This document shows positions 1 through 5,762 of a stretch of 5,784 bases of DNA, piece after piece (within the stretch, counting starts at the first letter, position 1; the number at the start of each line of letters is the position of its first letter). The DNA comes from an uncultured bacterium. Its GTDB lineage: Bacteria; Desulfobacterota; Desulfovibrionia; Desulfovibrionales; Desulfovibrionaceae. Under the pieces are notes generated by a model. It searched no databases. It was given only the letters and a program-made list of their open reading frames with translations, and was not told where the DNA came from. The stretch spans positions 1 through 5,784 of the forward strand of contig CAJMRA010000177.1 of NCBI GenBank assembly GCA_905215675.1, in the 5' to 3' direction. The position numbers were made by a program, and so were the translations under genes.

Positions 1-45
1 GCTCGCTTCGGGCCGGGCGGCGCTGTCCGCCGCCTCGCATTTCAC
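1..45 (-). CDS. Possible start of the next minus-strand gene (partial, candidate iorB)
   Basis: After the iorA stop the minus strand reads AAAAAGGTGAAATG. Two starts are possible. An ATG at 40-38 has AAGG four bases upstream, the same spacing as the other minus-strand genes here, and gives MRGGGQRRPARSE. A GTG at 45-43 gives MKCEAADSAARPEAS, with somewhat better GC-rich third positions but a poor ribosome site. Both stay open to the window edge. In many anaerobes iorB, the small subunit of indolepyruvate oxidoreductase, directly follows iorA. That is the only reason for naming it as a candidate, because the visible residues show no IorB motif such as the glycine-rich GxGGQG. The gene's existence is likely; its identity is a guess. 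Confidence 0.35.
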   Translation of the reverse strand, partial: MKCEAADSAARPEAS

Positions 46-66
46 CTTTTTCAAAGGAGAAACGCT

Positions 67-1917
67 CTATCCGCGCTTGCGGGCCTTGAAGGCTTTGGGA
101 GCCACCTGCAGGCAGACCATGCAGCCCGAGCAGAGGCTTTCATCCACGGCGAGCCGATCCCCGTCACGATAAAAGGCGGGACAGGCCAGCGTCTCCAGAC
201 AGCGCTGTGCGTCGGGGCCCTGTTCCCTGACTTCGGCCACCTGCGTCGTGCCCTTTTTGAACTGCCGCCGCGCGTACAGGGCGCACGGTTCCTCGGCCAG
301 AAGCACGCGCACGCCCTTCTTGTCCTTCAGTTCTTCCAGCGCCGCCATGACGCCCTTCAGATTGAAGGCCTTCACCCGGGCGAACTGCGTCACGCCCAGA
401 CCGCGTACCACGGATTCGATATCGAGATGCAGCGCGTCGTCCCCCAGCACTTCCTGCGCCATGCCCGGATTCGGCTGATGCCCGGTCATGGCCGTGGTGC
501 CGTTGTCCAGAATGACGACCATCAGATCATGCTTGTTGAAAAGCGCGTTGGCCAGACCGGTCATGCCGGAATGGAAGAAGGTCGAATCGCCGATGAAGGC
601 CACGACCGGCTTGCCGGAAATACGGGCAAAACCGCTGCCCGTGGAAATGGAGGAACCCATGCAGACGAGGAAGTCCGCCGCGCGCAGCGGCGGCAGAACG
701 CCCAGCGTATAGCAGCCGATGTCGTTGGAATAGTAGGCGTCGTCGCCGAACACCTGACGCACGGCATAATAAACGGCGCGATGCGAGCAGCCCGCGCACA
801 GGTTCGGCGGCCGGTTGGGCAGGCCCTCCTCGGCGGGCGCGGCCGAGGTCAGCGTCGGGCAGGGGCAGTCGAGGTACTGGGCAAGACGACGCAGCAGGAG
901 CGTGGTCGAATATTCGCCCTGCACGGTCAGCAGCTCGTCCTTGCCTTCGATACGGACGGCGCAGCGCAGCCGCTGCGCCAGCTCGCGGACGCCGCTTTCC
1001 AGCAGGGGATCGCCCTCTTCCAGCACCAGCACCCGATCGCACGAGGACAGGAACGCGCCCAGCTTCTTTTCCGGCAGGGGCCAGGTCATGCCCAGTTCCA
1101 GCACGCGCACGCGCCCCGTCCAGCCGCCCGTGGCCAGCGCGTCGGCCAGATAGTTGCGCGACACGCCGCTGACGACAATGCCCACGCGCACGGAGGGATC
1201 GCCGTGTTCCGTAGTGAACCGGCTGCTTTCGGCAAGCTCCTGCGCCTTTTTCATGGCCGCAACCAGGGCGCGGTGCCGGACGCGCGCCGTCGCGGGCACG
1301 GCCACGAAACGGCCGGGATTGCGCTCGAAGGGCGTCCGGGGACGCTCCGCCGCCAGCTCGCCGAACTCCACGGGGCCGCGCATGTGATTGACGCGCGTGG
1401 TGGTGCGCAGCATGACGGGCTGTTGCAGCTCCCGGGCCATGCGGAAGGCTTCCCGCGTCATCTCCTTGGCCTCGGCGGCCGACGCGGGCTCGAAACAGGG
1501 CAGCGAGGCGGCGCGGGCATAATGACGGTTGTCCTGCTCGTTCTGACTGGCATGACAGCCGGGATCGTCGGCGCTCAACAGCACCAGCCCGCCCGGCATG
1601 CCGGAATACGCCGCCGTGAACAGGGGATCGGCGGCCACGTTCAGCCCCACGTGCTTCATGGTGACGAGCGCCATGCCTCCGGCAAGGGCCGCTCCGGCGG
1701 CTACCTCAAAGGCGACCTTCTCGTTGACGGAATATTCCAGCACATACCGATCGCTCCCCAGTTTACGGAAGGTGTCCGGCACTTCGGACGACGGCGTCCC
1801 CGGATAACAGGACACAAGGGAGACGCCCGCTTCCAGAGCGCCGCGCACAATGGCTTCATTGCTCAGCAAAAGATGGCGCTCTCCGCGCCCGCCCGTCAAC
1901 AAGGGATGGTTGCTCAT
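67..1917 (-). CDS. iorA: Indolepyruvate:ferredoxin oxidoreductase, alpha subunit (single-cluster variant)
   Basis: This is the large subunit of the oxygen-sensitive cytosolic enzyme that converts aryl-pyruvates (indolepyruvate, phenylpyruvate, hydroxyphenylpyruvate) plus CoA to aryl-acetyl-CoA and CO2, reducing ferredoxin. In 616 residues the order is: an N-terminal pyruvate-oxidoreductase-like domain with YPGTPSSE (38-45) and the VNEKVAFE block (64-71), where the family's conserved glutamate lies; a linker and domain II (about 245-345); CAGCSHR (374-380); a thiamine-diphosphate domain with GDS at 443-445 and DN at 471-472; and a C-terminal ferredoxin-like tail. The tail keeps C573, C579, C596, C599 and C602, but has G567, A570 and A606 where a two-cluster tail would have cysteine (see findings). 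The start at 1917 is chosen because GGAGG lies four bases upstream. An in-frame GTG at 1974 sits inside a terminator stem and has no ribosome site. Length is normal for the family. The partner IorB should lie off the left edge. Confidence 0.93.
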   Translation of the reverse strand: MSNHPLLTGGRGERHLLLSNEAIVRGALEAGVSLVSCYPGTPSSEVPDTFRKLGSDRYVLEYSVNEKVAFEVAAGAALAGGMALVTMKHVGLNVAADPLFTAAYSGMPGGLVLLSADDPGCHASQNEQDNRHYARAASLPCFEPASAAEAKEMTREAFRMARELQQPVMLRTTTRVNHMRGPVEFGELAAERPRTPFERNPGRFVAVPATARVRHRALVAAMKKAQELAESSRFTTEHGDPSVRVGIVVSGVSRNYLADALATGGWTGRVRVLELGMTWPLPEKKLGAFLSSCDRVLVLEEGDPLLESGVRELAQRLRCAVRIEGKDELLTVQGEYSTTLLLRRLAQYLDCPCPTLTSAAPAEEGLPNRPPNLCAGCSHRAVYYAVRQVFGDDAYYSNDIGCYTLGVLPPLRAADFLVCMGSSISTGSGFARISGKPVVAFIGDSTFFHSGMTGLANALFNKHDLMVVILDNGTTAMTGHQPNPGMAQEVLGDDALHLDIESVVRGLGVTQFARVKAFNLKGVMAALEELKDKKGVRVLLAEEPCALYARRQFKKGTTQVAEVREQGPDAQRCLETLACPAFYRDGDRLAVDESLCSGCMVCLQVAPKAFKARKRG

Positions 1918-1921
1918 GGTT

Positions 1922-1926
1922 CCTCC
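1922..1926 (-). promoter_or_regulatory. Ribosome binding site deciding the iorA start
   Basis: On the minus strand GGAGG is followed by AACC and ATG (1917-1915). It fixes the start 19 codons inside the longest open frame and matches the four-base spacing of the TPR gene upstream. Confidence 0.8.
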
Positions 1927-1927
1927 G

Positions 1928-1952
1928 CAGGGCGCTTCTGCAACGCGCCCTG
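1928..1952 (-). promoter_or_regulatory. Hairpin in the iorA leader abutting the ribosome site
   Basis: The minus strand reads CAGGGCGC, a nine-base loop, then GCGCCCTG: a perfect 8-bp stem. Its 3' arm ends one base before the GGAGG of iorA. It is not followed by a T-run, so it is not a terminator. It could be a translational control hairpin, an mRNA 5'-end structure or, as DNA, a palindromic operator. The structure is seen directly; the role is inferred. Confidence 0.5.
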
Positions 1953-1954
1953 TA

Positions 1955-1993
1955 CAAATAAAAAGAACGCGCACGGACAGGGCCGGGCGCGTT
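1955..1993 (-). terminator. Intrinsic terminator between the YfgM-like gene and iorA
   Basis: On the minus strand the stem is AACGCGC, a C/T mismatch, CGG, a six-base loop (CCCTGT), CCG, then GCGCGTT, followed directly by CTTTTTATTTG. That is ten base pairs with one mismatch plus a U-rich tail, a classic Rho-independent form. It starts 13 bases after the TPR-gene stop codon. It is only about 40 bases from the iorA start, so iorA must be transcribed by read-through or from a promoter overlapping the terminator or the end of the TPR gene. I could not identify such a promoter. Confidence 0.82.
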
Positions 1994-2006
1994 ACGGGAA
2001 AACAGT

Positions 2007-2681
2007 CTACTTTCCGCCGAGTTCGGCGGCACGGGCGCGGTAATAGCTCCCGTCCTCGCCGGGGAGCGCCTTGCCGAGCCGGGCATAGGCATCCGCCGCC
2101 ACGTCCTTCTTTCCGGCCATTTCCGCGGCGTCGGCCACAAGCGGCAGGAGATCGAGACGCGATTGCTCGTCGGTCATGCCCTTTTCCAGGGCCTGCAACA
2201 GCGTCAGCGCCTCTCCGGCCTTGCCCGCCCGCAGCAGGACGCCGGCCTGCGCCAGTTCGGCGGCCAGTCCCATGGGACGGCCCTCGTCCAGACGGGCCGC
2301 CCTGCCGTATGCCTCGGCGGCGCGTACGGGCTCCCCGGCTTCCACGGCGCTGTGCGCCAGCGTGGTCAGGACGCCGTAGCGAAATTTCTCCGGGCTGTCC
2401 GCCGCCAGCGCCTCCAGCGCCTTCACGCGCTCCGCGCCCGTCATCGTCAGCGAGGCTCTTGCCAGCGCGTCAAGGGCGTCCTCCGCCCTGGAGGAGGCCT
2501 GCCAGCGCCATATGCCCGTGCCCGCAAGCGCGAGCAGCAAAAGAAGGACCACAACGGAGATGGGCTTGCTGTTGGCAACAATAAATTGAAGCAGGGGCGC
2601 GCTTTCGGCGCTGACCTCGGATCTGAGATCTCCCAGCAGCGTGGGGTTTTCCGGCCCGGACGACGCAGGACGTTGCATCAT
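2007..2681 (-). CDS. Membrane-anchored TPR protein, YfgM-like
   Basis: The 224-residue protein has a hydrophilic N-terminus, one membrane segment (about 41-59, a valine/leucine run ending in GIWRW) and a helical, alanine-rich domain with TPR-like repeats at roughly 101-134, 137-170 and 176-208. This is the layout of YfgM, an inner-membrane protein whose C-terminal TPR domain faces the periplasm and which in E. coli is linked to the SecYEG translocon and periplasmic chaperones. Sequence similarity to YfgM is by architecture and general feel only, so function is not assigned. The start is ATGATG at 2681. AAGGAG lies four bases before the first ATG and seven before the second, so either may be used. 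The gene is the first of the minus-strand set and is followed by a terminator, so it may be largely monocistronic. No link to indolepyruvate metabolism is evident. Confidence 0.85.
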   Translation of the reverse strand: MMQRPASSGPENPTLLGDLRSEVSAESAPLLQFIVANSKPISVVVLLLLLALAGTGIWRWQASSRAEDALDALARASLTMTGAERVKALEALAADSPEKFRYGVLTTLAHSAVEAGEPVRAAEAYGRAARLDEGRPMGLAAELAQAGVLLRAGKAGEALTLLQALEKGMTDEQSRLDLLPLVADAAEMAGKKDVAADAYARLGKALPGEDGSYYRARAAELGGK

Positions 2682-2706
2682 GAAACTCCTTGAAAGAACA
2701 TCTTTG

Positions 2707-2750
2707 CTTTCTCCCGCCCCGCATGGCGACAGGGGAAAGAACCTTTTTTT
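2707..2750 (-). promoter_or_regulatory. Hairpin at the predicted 5' end of the YfgM-like mRNA
   Basis: Plus-strand CTTTCTCC (2707-2714) pairs with GGGGAAAG (2732-2739) through eight pairs including one G-T. Stacked inside it, CGCC (2715-2718) pairs with GGCG (2725-2728), leaving a six-base loop and a three-base bulge. In the minus transcript it would lie at or next to the predicted start point (about 2741) and upstream of the ribosome site, a typical place for a stabilising 5' hairpin. On the plus strand it is followed by AACC and seven T (2744-2750), so it could also act as a terminator for plus-strand RNA antisense to the TPR gene. Which role applies cannot be decided from sequence. Confidence 0.45.
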
Positions 2751-2775
2751 ATGGCAAGACGCCGTCCTCTGTCAA
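2748..2775 (-). promoter_or_regulatory. Sigma70-like promoter for the YfgM-like gene
   Basis: The minus strand carries a perfect -35 box TTGACA (2775-2770), a 16-base spacer, and a -10 box CATAAA (2753-2748), four of six to consensus. Transcription would begin near 2741, leaving a leader of about 60 bases before the ATG. A second TTGACA on the same strand (2828-2823) has no good -10 box at the right distance. Confidence 0.5.
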
Positions 2776-2822
2776 AGAAAAAGCCCCGAAGGCATTTTTC
2801 GGCGTCGGGAAACGACAGGCCC

Positions 2823-2852
2823 TTGTCAACTGCGCGCCTTGTGCTGTAGAAT
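2823..2852 (+). promoter_or_regulatory. Sigma70-like promoter for proA-nadD-TPR
   Basis: TTGTCA (2823-2828) and TAGAAT (2847-2852) each match consensus at five of six positions, separated by 18 bases. Transcription would start near 2859, giving a short leader of about 26 bases that contains GAGGAG (2875-2880) five bases before the proA ATG. No riboswitch or leader peptide fits in that space. Confidence 0.6.
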
Positions 2853-2885
2853 ATCGCGCGTATTCCACTTTTTTGAGGAGCTGTC

Positions 2886-4145
2886 ATGATGTCGGCGCAT
2901 GAAATGTCCCGTATCGGCGCAAGGGCCAGGGAGGCTTCCCGCCTGATGGCCAAGGCCGGTCCCGGCGCGAAGGCCCTGTTTCTCCATCGCCTTGCCGCCC
3001 TGCTGGAGCGCGAACAGGAAAGCCTGCTGGCGGCCAATGCCCGCGATCTGGACAAGGCCGACGCCGAAGGCATCGACGCGCCCCGCCGCGACCGGCTCCG
3101 CCTCACGCCCGCCGTCATCGCCGAAATGGCGCGCGCCTGCCGCCATGTGGCCGACATGGATGATCCCGTGGGAGCCACGGAAACCCAGTGGCAGCGCCCC
3201 AACGGCCTGCTGGTGGGCCGGATGCGCGTTCCGCTGGGCGTGATCGCCATGATTTACGAGGCGCGCCCCAACGTCACCATCGACGCGGCCATTCTCTGCC
3301 TCAAGGCGGGGAACGCCGTCATCCTGCGCGGCGGCCGCGAGGCCCTGCAATCCAATATGGCGCTGGCCGCCCTGCTCTCCCGCGCGCTGGAGGAGGCGCG
3401 CCTGCCCGCCGACGCAGCGCAGCTTGTCACCACGACGGATCACGCCGCCGTCACGGAGCTGTGCAAGCTGGATCGCTATATCGACGTCATGATTCCCCGC
3501 GGCGGCGAATCGCTGGTGCGCGCCGTGCAGGAAGCCGCGACCATGCCCGTCCTCAAGCACTACAAGGGCGTCTGCCACGCCTTTGTGGAGGAAAGCGCCG
3601 ATCAGGATCAGGCGCTGGAAATCCTGTACAACGCCAAGGTACAGCGTCCCGGCGTCTGCAACGCGCTGGAATGCCTGCTGGTGCAGGCGTCCATAGCCGA
3701 AGCCTTTCTGCCGCGCGTGGCGGAGCGTCTCGGCGCGGGCGGCGTGAGCTTCCGGGCCTGCCCGCGCTCCCTGCCGCTGCTGGGCGCGGCCGCGCAGCCA
3801 GCGGGGGAAGACGACTGGGGAACCGAATATCACGCGCTGATTCTGGCCGTGCGCGTCGTGGACGACATGGACGCCGCGCTGGAGCATATCGCCCGTTACG
3901 GTTCCAATCATACGGAAATCATCTGTACGACAAACCATCCGCTTGCCATGCGTTTTCTGCGGGAAGCCGACGCCTCCATGGTGGCCGTCAACGCCTCCAC
4001 CCGCTTCAACGACGGCGGTCAGCTGGGTCTCGGAGCGGAAATCGGCATTTCCACATCCAAGCTGCACGCGTACGGCCCCATGGGCGTGCGCGAATTGACA
4101 TCCACCAAATTTGTCGTCATGGGACAAGGGCAGGTGCGCGAATAG
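2886..4145 (+). CDS. proA: Glutamate-5-semialdehyde dehydrogenase (gamma-glutamyl phosphate reductase)
   Basis: This cytosolic enzyme catalyses the second step of proline synthesis: NADPH-dependent reduction of gamma-glutamyl phosphate to glutamate-5-semialdehyde, which cyclises to pyrroline-5-carboxylate. The 419 residues match the family's usual length of about 417. Visible motifs are YEARPNVTIDAA and KAGNAVILRGGREA in the cofactor-binding half, IPRGGESLV, KHYKGVCH, the catalytic-cysteine block RPGVCNALE with C258 (codon 3657-3659), and the C-terminal VNASTRFNDGG, GLGAEIGIS and GPMGVRELT blocks. All expected catalytic features are present. The start is ATGATG at 2886 behind GAGGAG; the second ATG is equally possible. 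It is first in a tight plus-strand operon with nadD, a pairing seen in many bacteria. The kinase partner ProB is not in the window. Confidence 0.97.
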   Translation: MMSAHEMSRIGARAREASRLMAKAGPGAKALFLHRLAALLEREQESLLAANARDLDKADAEGIDAPRRDRLRLTPAVIAEMARACRHVADMDDPVGATETQWQRPNGLLVGRMRVPLGVIAMIYEARPNVTIDAAILCLKAGNAVILRGGREALQSNMALAALLSRALEEARLPADAAQLVTTTDHAAVTELCKLDRYIDVMIPRGGESLVRAVQEAATMPVLKHYKGVCHAFVEESADQDQALEILYNAKVQRPGVCNALECLLVQASIAEAFLPRVAERLGAGGVSFRACPRSLPLLGAAAQPAGEDDWGTEYHALILAVRVVDDMDAALEHIARYGSNHTEIICTTNHPLAMRFLREADASMVAVNASTRFNDGGQLGLGAEIGISTSKLHAYGPMGVRELTSTKFVVMGQGQVRE

Positions 4146-4919
4146 ATGACTTCCCGGCACGGGGTCCGGCGTCCCGAAGGGCGCGCCTTTCTCGGCGGCA
4201 GTTTCAACCCCCCCCATATAGGGCATTTCCGTCTTGCCATCGAAATCCGGGAAGCCCTCGGCGACCGCATCAGCGTTCTTTCCCTCCTGCCCTGCGCCAC
4301 TCCTCCCCACAAGGAAGCCGCGGGGCTGCTGCCGTTTGATCTTCGCGCGCGCATGGTGGAGAGCGTCGCCCGGCATCTTCCGGGTATCGACTGCGACCGG
4401 CGCGAAGCGCTGCGGCGCGGCCCTTCCTATACTTGGGACACCCTGAGCGACCTGCGGGCGGCTCATCCCGACGAAACGATTTTCTTCATTCTGGGCAGTC
4501 GGGATTATGAAATGCTGGACAGCTGGTATCGCGGCCCCCGTCTGCCGGAGCTCTGTCACCTGATTGTCGTGCCGCGGGCCAGCGCCGCCGACGCCGACGT
4601 ACTCGCCGCCACGCGCCGCCTCTGGCCGGATGCCGCCGCCATCCCGCCCCTGTTCACGGACGGCGCGAGCTTCAATATTTGCGGTGCGGCCACCGACAAG
4701 GAGCGTCAAACTTTCGGATTGGTTCACTTCTTGCATATACCATGGTTACCAATCAGCGCCTCCGATATTCGCCGACGCTGGCTGGCTGGACGCAATACGG
4801 ATTTTCTCCTGCCCGAGACTGTAGCGGACATTCTGCACGAACAGGCATCCGAAGTGCTCAAACACTGGCAGACAACGGAACACAAGCATGCTGACAACGC
4901 CCCCAAAAGAACTGCGTGA
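4146..4919 (+). CDS. nadD: Nicotinate-nucleotide adenylyltransferase
   Basis: NadD transfers AMP from ATP to nicotinate mononucleotide, making nicotinate adenine dinucleotide, the NAD precursor; it is cytosolic and usually essential. The 257-residue protein has the nucleotidyltransferase signature GGSFNPPHIGH (17-27), PPHK (53-56), GPSYTWDTL (92-100), LGSRDYEMLDSWYRGPRL (116-133) in the substrate-binding region, and ISASDIR (203-209), the ISSTxIR-type motif. The N-terminus is about eight residues longer than in E. coli NadD, and the C-terminus carries a hydrophilic tail (about 243-257) that overlaps the next gene. The ATG directly abuts the proA stop (TAGATG) with only AGGTG (4132-4136) as a ribosome site, so translation is probably coupled to proA. 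Eight consecutive C (4208-4215) encode the N-P-P-H part of the signature. Codons near 4731-4751 are less GC-rich than elsewhere. Confidence 0.95.
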   Translation: MTSRHGVRRPEGRAFLGGSFNPPHIGHFRLAIEIREALGDRISVLSLLPCATPPHKEAAGLLPFDLRARMVESVARHLPGIDCDRREALRRGPSYTWDTLSDLRAAHPDETIFFILGSRDYEMLDSWYRGPRLPELCHLIVVPRASAADADVLAATRRLWPDAAAIPPLFTDGASFNICGAATDKERQTFGLVHFLHIPWLPISASDIRRRWLAGRNTDFLLPETVADILHEQASEVLKHWQTTEHKHADNAPKRTA

Positions 4920-5727
4920 AAATATCGCCCGCGCCAACGGCTATCTGCGGCGGGAAGAAGTCCAACGCGCCCTGCACGCCATGGCCACGGCCATGCGCCA
5001 GTACGCCAGCGTCAAATTGATGCGCTCGGCCCGCGCGGAAGTGGAAATCCAGATGGACGACTTCCTGCATACGCTGGTACGCCATCAGTCCCTGCAGCAT
5101 CTGCTTGATCCGCAAAATACGGGCCGCCCCCGTCAAATCAAGTTTGAACACGCCAAGGCGCAGGCCATTGCCGCCGTGCTCGACGGTCTTGCGCGCATCC
5201 TCCAGCAGGAAGCGGAAAACGCCCAGAAATCCGCGCAGGAAGCCAAGGCCGAACGCAAGAAGACCCTCATCCAGACAGGTATCCAGCTTCTCCAGCAGGG
5301 CCAGCTCGGCAAGGGCCGGGCCTTTCTCAAGCGCGCCGCCGAGGAATTCGGCAGCGAAAAGGGGTTGCATATCCAGCTTGCCAAGATTCTCTTTGCCGCC
5401 AAGCAGTATGCCGAAGCCGGAGAAATGTACGAGGAATCCATGGCGCGTTATCCGCGGGAATCGGCGGCCTATGTGGGCGCCATCAACGCCTACGCGGAAA
5501 TCAACGAATTTGAGAAGATGGAGCGCGTCTACAAGAGCGTTCTGCGCACGTTCGGCGGCCATCCCAACACCTATGGCCGCATGGCCAAGATGTACTGGAA
5601 CTGGCATAAACGCCAGCAGGCGGAAGAGCTTGCCATCCGGGCCCTGCAGGGGAATCCCAATCAGCCGGAAGCTCTGGAAATCATGGCGCATATCAACAAT
5701 CGCGGCGAGGCGGCGGCCGCCACCTAG
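4888..5727 (+). CDS. Cytosolic TPR protein of unknown function
   Basis: The 279-residue protein has no signal peptide or membrane segment. Residues 1-100 are helical and charged with no motif I recognise. About 103-125 is a glutamine/glutamate/lysine-rich helix, possibly a short coiled coil. Four TPR units follow at roughly 126-157, 158-191, 192-225 and 226-259, then a capping helix to about 270 and an alanine-rich end. TPR arrays bind other proteins, so an adaptor or assembly role is likely, but the partner is unknown. The start at 4888 lies inside nadD, a 32-base overlap in another frame, with only a weak CGGAA upstream, so translation probably depends on ribosomes finishing nadD. An ATG at 4981 is possible but would discard about 30 well-formed helical residues. 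Co-location with proA and nadD suggests co-expression, not a shared pathway. Confidence 0.88.
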   Translation: MLTTPPKELRENIARANGYLRREEVQRALHAMATAMRQYASVKLMRSARAEVEIQMDDFLHTLVRHQSLQHLLDPQNTGRPRQIKFEHAKAQAIAAVLDGLARILQQEAENAQKSAQEAKAERKKTLIQTGIQLLQQGQLGKGRAFLKRAAEEFGSEKGLHIQLAKILFAAKQYAEAGEMYEESMARYPRESAAYVGAINAYAEINEFEKMERVYKSVLRTFGGHPNTYGRMAKMYWNWHKRQQAEELAIRALQGNPNQPEALEIMAHINNRGEAAAAT

Positions 5728-5737
5728 ATCAATTTCA

Positions 5738-5762
5738 GTTTGAAACGCTGCGCGTTTCAAAC
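5738..5762. repeat. Perfect 11-bp inverted repeat after the proA operon
   Basis: GTTTGAAACGC, a TGC spacer and GCGTTTCAAAC form a perfect stem with a three-base loop, starting 10 bases after the TPR-gene stop codon. Neither strand has a T-run after it, so it is not a standard intrinsic terminator. It may be a terminator without a U-tract, an mRNA 3'-end stabilising hairpin, a dispersed REP-like palindrome or a protein-binding site. Confidence 0.55.

Noticed and set aside
41..60. A CCTTT/AAAGG hairpin after iorA as a terminator.
   Set aside because: It has only five weak pairs and no T-run, and the next gene seems to begin there.
1936..1960. A possible sigma54 promoter (GG...TTGCA) in the iorA leader.
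   Set aside because: The GG to GC spacing is wrong and the TGGCAC half is absent.
1918..1974. A 19-codon N-terminal extension of IorA from a GTG at 1974.
   Set aside because: The start lies within the terminator stem and lacks a ribosome site, whereas the ATG at 1917 has GGAGG at good spacing.
2014..2029. A CCGCCG/CGGCGG hairpin near the end of the YfgM-like gene.
   Set aside because: It lies in coding sequence for an Ala-Glu-Leu-Gly-Gly stretch, is explained by GC-rich codons and has no T-run.
427..2043. A 538-codon open frame on the plus strand opposite iorA.
   Set aside because: It is antisense to a clearly recognised gene, is rich in histidine, glutamine, glycine and arginine as expected of a GC-rich complementary frame, and shows no domain.
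2826..4736. A 636-codon open frame on the minus strand opposite proA and nadD.
   Set aside because: It runs across two well-identified genes and their junction, has low-complexity composition and has no motif, so it is a shadow frame.
4858..5760. A 300-codon minus-strand frame opposite the TPR gene, which spans the terminal palindrome.
   Set aside because: It has shadow-type composition and no ribosome site; the plus-strand TPR repeats explain the sequence.
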